Both the position numbers and the translations under genes were made by a program. Below are positions 17,897 to 24,073 of a DNA stretch of 24,073 nt, piece by piece. Source of the stretch: Chara braunii (lineage: Eukaryota; Streptophyta; Charophyceae; Charales; Characeae); the NCBI GenBank assembly GCA_003427395.1, contig BFEA01000430.1, positions 522,477 to 546,549 of the forward strand. Reading direction: 5' to 3'. Every line of letters begins with the position of its first letter. Position 1 is the first letter of the stretch. The notes beneath the pieces are model-generated. The model did no database searches, was not told the origin of the DNA, and worked only from the letters and a program-made list of their open reading frames with translations.

Positions 17897-18147
17897 GTTA
17901 GAAGACTGTAGTGCCAAGCAATGTCAAGGATGTGTTGCAGTAAACTTATTACTAACTTACTCCCCCACCCCCCACGCCCCACCCCCCACCCACCCCAACC
18001 CGACTGCTACAGACAAATTACAGGCATCTGCATTGCTTATCGAACGATATACCTGCTCTCAACATGTTATTCGTTAAAATAGGACATTATATGGTGTCCT
18101 CTTTCGAACGAATTCATTTTTAGTTACAGCCTAAGAAACGTAGGCAC
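17897..18147. other. C-rich tract and spacer
   Basis: At 17961-17999 runs of five to six C are separated by one or two bases, a G-quadruplex pattern on the minus strand. No gene seen in the rest. Confidence 0.65.
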
Positions 18148-18640
18148 GCCCGTCCACTCACCCTTAATGTGGAAGTGTGTTGAGATCCATACTTGTTAAA
18201 CTTTATAAATAAGATGAGTAATGTACTTGGATTAAATTTGATAGTATAATTTTTTAGGTTATCCCAAAGTTGTACAGGCAGGTCCATCCTCTCGCCTGAG
18301 ACGGTTGTTCGGATGTTTGATGAGATCCGGACTTGTTTAGAAGACGCCCATCTAGGAACCCTGACAGTGTGAGGAAGTGTATTGAGAACCATACTTGCTA
18401 AACTTAAAGTTTATGACGTGATGAGCAAGGAGTCATGATTGAATCCTTGTTGGATAATACATTTCTTTACTAGGTTATCCCTAAGTTGTGCAAGAATACC
18501 CATCATCTCGCCGGAGACGATTGTTTGGATGTTGAAGAGATTCAGACTTCTTAAGAATACTTAGTGTAATGATAGACACACTTATCATTTCACCCAACAT
18601 GAGGAAGTATGTTGAGATCCATATTTTTTTACAATTGTGA
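18148..18640. repeat. ~210-bp tandem repeat, about 2.5 copies
   Basis: GTGTGTTGAGATCCATACTTG near 18175, GTGTATTGAGAACCATACTTG near 18376 and GTATGTTGAGATCCATATTT near 18605 mark unit starts. Between them AGGTTATCCCAAAGTTGT (18255) and AGGTTATCCCTAAGTTGT (18473), then CTCGCC(T/G)GAGACG.TTGTT. Period about 200-230 bp, moderate identity. Non-coding. Confidence 0.8.
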
Positions 18641-18732
18641 TGAGCAAGGTGTATTGTAACAACCAGTTAATTTTGATATACAGGTTCGTTTTGTGCAACA
18701 ACACATGTCATATTACACAATAACTTCAAATT

Positions 18733-19152
18733 TTGCTTATTCACGATCGAATTTCGCGCTTTAAATGGTCATGCACAAAACGTTTGGGCACGAACGCAAA
18801 GTTGTTGGTTACATGTAATGCAGCTGGTCACAAGGAATGTGATTTTATGCACACGCAAGAGACACGACGGTACTGGTCTTTACATAATGAACCACACACT
18901 CACAAACTCGCTAAGATTTGTCATACATCCACAAACCAATTTGTCAATCATATGCACACTTTTGGTTGAGTTGAACAAAATTTGAAACATGGAATGCAAT
19001 GTATAACATGTTCCACCGCATGAGGGACGACAGGGACGTGACAAAGATTATAAAGTCTATATATGACGCTGGACAACAATGAGTCTGACAAAGACAACTT
19101 AAACTCGCAGCGATAAAAGAAAGCAATGTCGTTGTCAAAACGACATTGAAAT
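18733..19152 (+). pseudogene. Possible MULE transposase N-terminal zinc-finger remnant
   Basis: A frame from 18733 to TGA at 18967-18969 contains Cys at 18814 and 18838 and the pair HTH with His at 18895 and 18901, giving C-x7-C-x18-H-x-H. A WSLHNEPHTH block sits at its end. This layout fits the WRKY-GCM1 zinc-finger superfamily found at the N-terminus of MULE/FAR1 transposases. After the stop the same frame goes on with ETWNAMYNMFHRMRDDRDVT and IIKSIYDAG, then two TGA codons. The DDE catalytic domain is missing, so this is a fragment. No terminal inverted repeats identified. Confidence 0.45.
19124..19148. repeat. Perfect 10-bp hairpin
   Basis: CAATGTCGTT and AACGACATTG are exact complements separated by the five bases GTCAA. 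No T-run follows, and this is eukaryotic DNA, so it is not called a terminator. Confidence 0.9.
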
Positions 19153-19639
19153 ATACAAAATATAATCATAAATAAATGAAATACTTTCCAAAGAAAGTTT
19201 ATAAGTCAATCAAATTCATCAAAGACAACAACGTTCTAAGATACATGATGCCAATTATTGTCGAATAAGCGGAATATCTTTACAAGAGAACCTGAAAGGT
19301 GGCCGATCATCACGTTGCAACATCGTTGCGAACATCAACATCAACACTCCTCAACTAACTTCATCCGCTTGTCTTGGAACTCCTTCCACCACAACATTTC
19401 ACGCTATCGATTTCCAACAGTTTGGTCAGACAAGCTCTCAAAGACTGACACACGCATCCAACAAAGCGAGACATTCAACTCACACCCGTCAACAAGGAAG
19501 GAGAAGGGAGAATAGAGTTGCACACGAAGCTGCACCAACATACAAAATCGAAGGGAAAAAAAATGATTTTCGCCCGAGACCAAAATTTTATACAAGGAAA
19601 AGAAAAGAAAGGTCACGATCCCACACTAGTATGTTCCTC
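19153..19639. other. No gene supported
   Basis: Two plus-strand frames are open for 80-190 codons at once here, which reflects a CA-rich, stop-poor composition. No motif recognised. Confidence 0.45.
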
Positions 19640-20640
19640 ACTCTCTCTCCCTCTCTCTCTCTCCACCACGTCACCTCCGATGCGGACAGTTCGTTGTCTC
19701 GCACCAACACCGAGTCGTCATCCCGCTTAGTCCAAGCATGCACGCCAGGTTCGTCCATGCGCCAAAGTCCGTCGTGACCCGCACGCCAACCCCGCTTACT
19801 TGGCACCAACTTGTCAGATCGCCCGACTCACTTCTACTGACCTTCCAACTTGCTCGTTAGTCGATCCATACTGACCACACTTACCTTCCAAATCCAGAGA
19901 GAGCGGATTAGTCGCGCTTGCGAAATTTATAGCATGCATTCTCGTGCGAGAAACCGGGGATCATGCCCAAGACAGAAGGAAGGAGGAGAGAAGGGAAGTG
20001 CCTACGTTCTACATGGTCAGGCCGCGGCGTGGGGGTCATAACCACTCTCCACGCATCGATTTGGGCATGTAACACTTCAGCCTATCAGAACGGGCAAAGA
20101 TGCATGCACAACAGGAAGGAATGAGGCGGGAAGAAAGGCGAGAGAGTCAAGAAAAGAGAGATATAGTTACAGTTGCGCCCGCCAAAAAATACAGTTACAC
20201 GCAAGATCAAAGGCGCAACTTAGTCAGAGCTTTGCTCCCGCCGCGGCCAGGTGCGCGCTAATCAAGAAGCGCAGCGCAGTAAAATTTCAAGGTTCCTAAA
20301 TTCCTATTTAAATCCAAATTGCAGAGAAAATTTCGACGAAACAAAAGCTCCGAAAAGTGAAAAGGAAATTAACAATTCCGGGAACCCACAGAGGCTCAAC
20401 ATCAGTTGAAAGAAAATTTCGAAAAAGAAGACGACATTCCCGCGTGTTCGTCACGCCAAAATCCTTGTTCCCCTTAGCCCCAGCAGAACAAGACGAAAGT
20501 TATGGCAACAATTATTTCTCTCGCTCGCTAAGGCGCGGTCTCCTAACTGCCTACGCCGGACTTTTCCCAATAGTGGTCCGACAAAATCGAAAAAGAAAAC
20601 GAAAAAGAAGCGAGGGTATCCATGGAACTCGCCCAGCCGA
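19640..20640 (-). repeat. Partial, diverged unit C
   Basis: Matches the non-coding right part of units A and B in the same order: CT run at 19643-19663, TGCGAAATTTATAGC near 19919 (TGCGATAATTTATAGC in A, TGCGAGAATTTATAGC in B), GTTCTACATGGTCAGG near 20005 (GTTCTACGTGATTGGG in B), a GCATGCA block near 20102, AAAATTTCAAGG near 20281, and TTTTCCCAATAG near 20563. The coding block expected to the left of the CT run is absent; the MULE-like remnant and spacer are there instead. Confidence 0.55.
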
Positions 20641-20784
20641 CCCATCCCCACGTACTTCACCCTATTAACCCGTCCCATTCCCCTAAAGCAGCTTCGCGGA
20701 GAAAGTCGTGTGGCTACGAAAAATGGTTCATCACAGCCAAAGGTGCGTAGTAGATTCGAATAGTCACTTACACCTAGTACAATG

Positions 20785-21378
20785 TCACATGATCTGAAGT
20801 TTCGTTCCCCGTTCAGCAAGCCACATTGCCGACCGTGTAGACAGCAGTGACAGCAGCCAGAGCAGTGCTGTTGCTATGGGGATAGGTAGCCTGTGTCGTT
20901 GAGACCAACACCTGCTTATGTCCTGAGTGATGATTTCAGCGTCCGACAATGAGTCTTGTGTCCACCTGGATACCCCAGCTGATGTTGGGGTTCTTCCTGA
21001 TCGCAACAAGTCATAGCTGGCAGCCGAACTATAGTCCATAAGCCAGGCTTCTGATGGGAGTAGCTTGGAGCCCTGCCAGGACCAAAGTTTGGGGTCAAAC
21101 CGCAGGGCATTGATTGGAGTCCCGCCCGTCCACAGAGTGCAAGTCCAACTCCCCTCCTTATCACGTTGTTCTCGGACTCTGATTTGACTCAGGAAACCCA
21201 GTGACCTGTTGGGTGCCTCCCCGGAATAGCGCCCTGCCTGCATAATCACATAGTATTCCTGCAACCATCCATAGCGACGTCTACCGTGAGGTAGAAGTAG
21301 ACTCCAGCCTTCGTGGAGAGCTTCGATCCGCAGCGCTTTTAGCGAGATCCAAATCCAATAGTATGCCCTCGAGTCTAT
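20785..21378 (-). CDS. Unrecognised protein-like frame, 197 codons
   Basis: Open on the minus strand from 21378 down to TGA at 20787-20785. Inside are RAYYWIWISLKALRIEALHE, LLPHGRRRYGWLQEYYVIMQ, the run WTCTLWTGGTPINALRFDP, LRSGRTPTSAG, and near the C-terminus a hydrophobic stretch IATALLWLLSLL that could span a membrane. The composition (many Trp, Tyr, balanced charge) looks like protein rather than random sequence, and no ATG is needed at the 5' edge if it is a 3' exon or fragment. No family recognised. It is upstream (minus strand) of unit C. A transposon-encoded protein is possible. Confidence 0.45.
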   Translation of the reverse strand: MDSRAYYWIWISLKALRIEALHEGWSLLLPHGRRRYGWLQEYYVIMQAGRYSGEAPNRSLGFLSQIRVREQRDKEGSWTCTLWTGGTPINALRFDPKLWSWQGSKLLPSEAWLMDYSSAASYDLLRSGRTPTSAGVSRWTQDSLSDAEIITQDISRCWSQRHRLPIPIATALLWLLSLLSTRSAMWLAERGTKLQIM

Positions 21379-21389
21379 TCAGGTAGAGA

Positions 21390-22213
21390 ACATTCTTGTG
21401 ACCATTCGTATCGAGGTTCTATCTTGAGGTTGGGGAAGAAATGACTCCAATGGTCCAACCTACGTGGAACAGTGTACCTACCTAAGTCCTAAACCTAATC
21501 GCCTACTTCGAACCGACTAGTAGCCAGAGGTAAGGTGGTGGGAGTGAACGAAGAGAGTCGGTTGGAATTACTATGCACTCTTTCTTGCTGGCAATACCAG
21601 GGAGCCTGGTTTCCACTTTGGTCCTAATCGGGGAGGAAATTACCAGCAGAAAAAAACTCAGTGGCACCTCCCGTAAGTCTGCGTAAGATGACCAAATAGA
21701 ACAACAGCAAGTACCCGAGCTACAGTCGCGCGTACTCTAGAGGTGCTTAATCCTGGGGAATCAGACAAGAATTACAATCCGAGTCGTAGGTAAATCGTAG
21801 TTACTATGCTGCAGGAGAGCGGGCTTGCCAGAGCAACCCAGAGCCTCTTCGTAGGTTTGATCGGGGAAAGAGAATGACCCATGAGGCATGCCTTGTCGAC
21901 GGTCTTGGAGGTAAATAGCAACAGTTACTAATGCGAGGATTGTGTCCGCGCTTGATGTGCACGTGTCTCTTGATTCACTTGGTTACTTCCAAAGAAACCA
22001 TCCCCTCCACTTTACACCGAGAGGTCTGTATCCACATTCCACGTGTCGCAGTTCTGGTGATGCTTGCCCCTGCCGAAATCCAAGGTGCGCGTTGATGGCA
22101 ATCACCATTGACAGCAGGAGCGGTGGGGCAAAGCTACCATCTCCGTAACAATGGGGCATTGCCAAGCGTAGAGGACTACGCCACCATAGCCAAAGCTCGG
22201 TGAGCCGCAACAA
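21390..22213 (-). pseudogene. Possible degraded 5' continuation of the same gene
   Basis: One minus-strand frame from about 22213 to 21520 has only four stops over ~230 codons. It contains PHCYGDGSFAPPLLLSMVIA, FRQGQASPELRHVECGYRPL, ILALVTVAIYLQDRRQG and SFSFPDQTYEEALGCSG. A second frame near 21390-21475 reads LDHWSHFFPNLKIEPRYEWS and would need a one-base shift to join the frame at 21378. This may be a broken gene or exons separated by short introns. Function unknown. Confidence 0.3.
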
Positions 22214-22524
22214 ATGTATTAGAAATAAAAGAGTACTAAAAATAGGATAAAATTAGTCAAATGATTCATTCAGTGTGTAATGAACCCAGATCGTGAGACA
22301 GTTGTCAACAATGCAAGTCCAGATAAATGTCCATCGACTGATGATTACCACGAATATAAAATCCTGACCAGATAGAATGAGGTGAGATATCATACACAGA
22401 CGAAGAGAGAGGAGGGAGAAGAGACAAAGGAGAGGAAGAAAAATGCCCACTCCTGCTTCTGGCTCCCTCCTCCACTGCCACCTCAACAATCAATAGTCTG
22501 AACAAGTATCCGAGTATCCTCAAT
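22214..22524. other. Spacer, possibly LTR of the gypsy element
   Basis: No gene seen. Contains a purine-rich run (GAGAGAGGAGGGAGAAGAG) near 22403. If the 3' LTR of the retrotransposon is long, it may reach here, but no LTR terminus was fixed. Confidence 0.4.
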
Positions 22525-22538
22525 GTGCCACGTGGCAC
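22525..22538. promoter_or_regulatory. Perfect 14-bp palindrome with G-box
   Basis: GTGCCACGTGGCAC is fully palindromic and centred on CACGTG, the G-box bound by plant bZIP and bHLH factors. The same ACGTGGC core recurs at 22685-22765. Confidence 0.5.
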
Positions 22539-22539
22539 G

Positions 22540-22985
22540 TCTAATCAGTTCCACATCAGCATCTGGAGCAATGTCGACATGAAGACCACCAGGTACGTAT
22601 CCTCGAACCCCTCACAACCTTGATCTCCTCCTGAAGTGACGACAAACAGAACAACAATGTCGCTTACGTAGTCCCCTCAATAGAACATGTGGCAGCGGCC
22701 ACGTCAGCCAAATGATACACGTGGCAGCAGCCACATCAGCGAAGGCACATGGCAACTGCCACGTCAGCATGCCAAGAAGACAGGAGCAAGCTGGCCACCA
22801 TGCCTGACAAGCAGCGCATCGCCAAGTTACAATGCCAGCAGCGCCGAACCAGCGTCGCAGCATCAAGCCAGCGTCGAAGTTAATGCGTGAAGTCAGCATC
22901 AACGCAAGACAGAATGAATGTCAAAGCCAGGAAGTCAACTCTTATAGTGTGTTGACGTGGGGTCTGGACCCCGATTGCTGTGACA
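22540..22985 (-). mobile_element. Probable start of 3' LTR of a Ty3/gypsy element
   Basis: On the minus strand the integrase similarity ends at ELLETAPDIVTA near 22985, where TGTCACAGCAATCGGGG follows. An LTR normally starts with TG shortly after the last gene. The region carries the repeated ACGTGGC motifs and a CTATAAGAG TATA-like site near 22940. No second LTR is in the window and no polypurine tract is obvious, so both ends are uncertain. Confidence 0.4.
22685..22765. promoter_or_regulatory. Array of three TGGCAGC.GCCAC(G/A)TCAGC hairpin motifs
   Basis: GTGGCAGCGGCCACGTCAGC at 22689, GTGGCAGCAGCCACATCAGC at 22721 and ATGGCAACTGCCACGTCAGC at 22749 are spaced 32 and 28 bp apart. Each is itself an inverted repeat, and the first is preceded by CAT and the second by CAC, forming near or full CACGTG boxes. 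ACGTGGC is the ABRE/G-box core of plant promoters. Position downstream of the integrase on the minus strand suggests LTR promoter sequence. Confidence 0.55.
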
Positions 22986-23800
22986 ATATCAGGAGCAGTT
23001 TCAAGTAGTTCTCGTTTGCTAAACCATCTGTCCTCAGATGGTGTTTGAGTTTTAAGACGTACCTTCAACTGCTTTTGAGGTCGTCCACGTCCTCCCGTAG
23101 AGAAGTAGCCTTGCTCTGTGATCCGGTCAACCTCGTATCCGCCATCCATATCGGGTGGAATCATAAAGGTTTTGTGTAAAAAATCATTTCCTTCTACGTA
23201 AGGCAACAATTTGGATGCATGAAAGACAGGATATGTTTTGAGATGAGGGGGAATATCAACTTGATAAGACAGTCCCTCTTCATCTCTAATTACCTTAAGA
23301 ACTTCCCAGGGTCCAAAATAGACACGTAGCAATTTTTGGGAGACATCTTCTTCTAGTGAAAACTCTTTAGATTTTACCCAAACCAAATCACCTTCTTTGG
23401 ATGTAGACGGTCGACGGTGCTTGTTGACTTGTTCAATCATTCGTAGTTGAGCTTTCCTAAGATTATCTTTAACTTTTTGAATGTCTTCCTGAAACAAGAT
23501 TGCATATTCTCGGGTCTCTAGGGGGCAACCTAAGAAACTGATCCTGATTCAGTACATTAATGGGACGTTTAGGCTTCCACCCTTTGTGAAGTACATTTGG
23601 GGTTCGTCCAGTAGACGTGTGGACACTATTGTTATATGCACTTGCAATCTTAGGTAAGTTCTCGTCCCAATCAATTTGATCGGGTCTAATTTACGTAGGC
23701 AAAAGTTGTTGGCACAGACGGTTCATCTGTTCAGTCGGGCCATTCGTTTCGGGATGCCTCCCTGATAAGCTTCCATCAGCTTTTGTCATGGCACACTATG
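22880..23800 (-). pseudogene. Ty3/gypsy chromovirus integrase, C-terminal part
   Basis: Integrase inserts retrotransposon cDNA into chromosomes. On the minus strand GRHPETNGPTEQMNR carries the catalytic Glu of the D,D-35-E triad (23732-23730). Next come LPKIASAYNNSVHTSTGRTP, then after a frameshift near 23505 the frame REYAILFQEDIQKVKDNL, the tail KEGDLVWVKSKEFS, the GPY/F-type block FGPWEVLKVI, YPVFHASKLLPYVEG, and a chromodomain-like end (YEVDRI, QKQLKVRLK, RWFSKRELLETAP). The element is broken by TAA at 23693-23691 and the frameshift, and truncated at 23801, losing the two catalytic Asp residues, RNase H, RT and Gag. The last ~30 codons of the open frame run into probable LTR. Confidence 0.85.
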
Positions 23801-24073
23801 TATCACCCGCGGTCATGACCGCGGGGTCCATCTCGGCCTGCGGGCGGGATCCCGACTGCCGAGGTCGACCCCGCGGTTGGCCGCGGATGAGATTTTCACA
23901 CATTTAAAAAAAAAACTAATGGGCCAAAAAAATATATATATATGTGGTTGTAGGGTTTTAAGAGACCTATAACGCGGTCATTTTTATTTTTATTTAAAAA
24001 ATGTTTTCTGATTTTTTTAAAATAGAAAACCAAAAATTAAGTATTTTAATGAAAAAAAACGTAATAAAAAAAA
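23801..24073. mobile_element. Left end of a second palindrome-ended transposon (runs off window)
   Basis: The integrase reading ends abruptly at a GC-rich block starting TATCACCCGCGGTC. CCCGCGGTCATGACCGCGGG (23807-23826) is a perfect 20-bp palindrome, and CTCGGC/GCCGAG and CCGCGG repeats make further hairpins to about 23885. AT-rich DNA then follows, including GGGCCAAAAAA near 23920. The transposon at 3185 has the same order: (G)TCACC start, ~100 bp GC-rich palindromic end, GGGCCAAAAAA, AT-rich interior. The right end and any target-site duplication lie outside the window. Confidence 0.55.

Noticed and set aside
19124-19148. Rho-independent terminator
   Set aside because: A perfect hairpin but no following T-run, and the context is eukaryotic.

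Overview
This is eukaryotic nuclear DNA, dense in repeats and with no bacterial-style operons. It carries the 3' end of a chromovirus-type (Ty3/gypsy) retrotransposon, a possible MULE zinc-finger remnant, long microsatellites, non-autonomous transposons and several decayed genes. The integrase tail with a chromodomain-like end and the ACGTGGC/CACGTG motifs beside it suggest the green-plant lineage. The wording of the integrase tail reminds me of charophyte algae such as Chara, but that is an impression from memory and not a proof.

Layout. (1) 1-2030: AT-rich, gene-poor DNA. A ~100-bp sequence occurs twice in direct orientation, about 1.25 kb apart; the first copy contains, on the minus strand, an intact hammerhead-ribozyme core. 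A G-quadruplex-type tract lies at 1561-1613. (2) 2030-4250: very AT-rich repeats. One copy is interrupted by a ~758-bp transposon with a 10-bp target-site duplication; the uninterrupted copy shows the empty site. (3) 4379-10253: an AT-rich block of decayed protein genes, all on the plus strand. These are two copies of an unknown gene (A1, A2), a long gene ending in a C48 (Ulp1-like) cysteine protease with all four catalytic residues, a small degraded frame, one intact 113-codon frame, and a final degraded gene. The set looks like an endogenised virus-like element or large DNA transposon. (4) 10356-10849: an exact 232-bp duplication whose two copies are separated by a perfect 19-bp Tn5 mosaic end, almost certainly a sequencing-library artefact. 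(5) From about 11.5 kb the sequence is more GC-rich, with several local tandem duplications. (6) 13960-17780: two ~1.9-kb tandem units. Each has, on the minus strand, a copy of an unrecognised protein gene; the copies differ mostly at synonymous positions, so the protein was under selection. The left copy is open and the right one is broken. A third, partial unit without the gene lies at 19640-20640. (7) 18148-19152: ~210-bp tandem repeats, then a zinc-finger (C2H2, WRKY-GCM1-like) transposase remnant. (8) 20785-22213: minus-strand coding-like sequence of unknown family. (9) 22230-23800: integrase 3' end and probable LTR of a gypsy element on the minus strand, cut at 23801 by what looks like another palindromic-ended transposon that runs off the window.

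No ordinary host gene, tRNA, rRNA or CRISPR could be supported. The main candidates for something undescribed are the protease-bearing block (4.4-10.3 kb) and the selected minus-strand protein family in the tandem units. The duplication at 10.4-10.8 kb should not be interpreted biologically.
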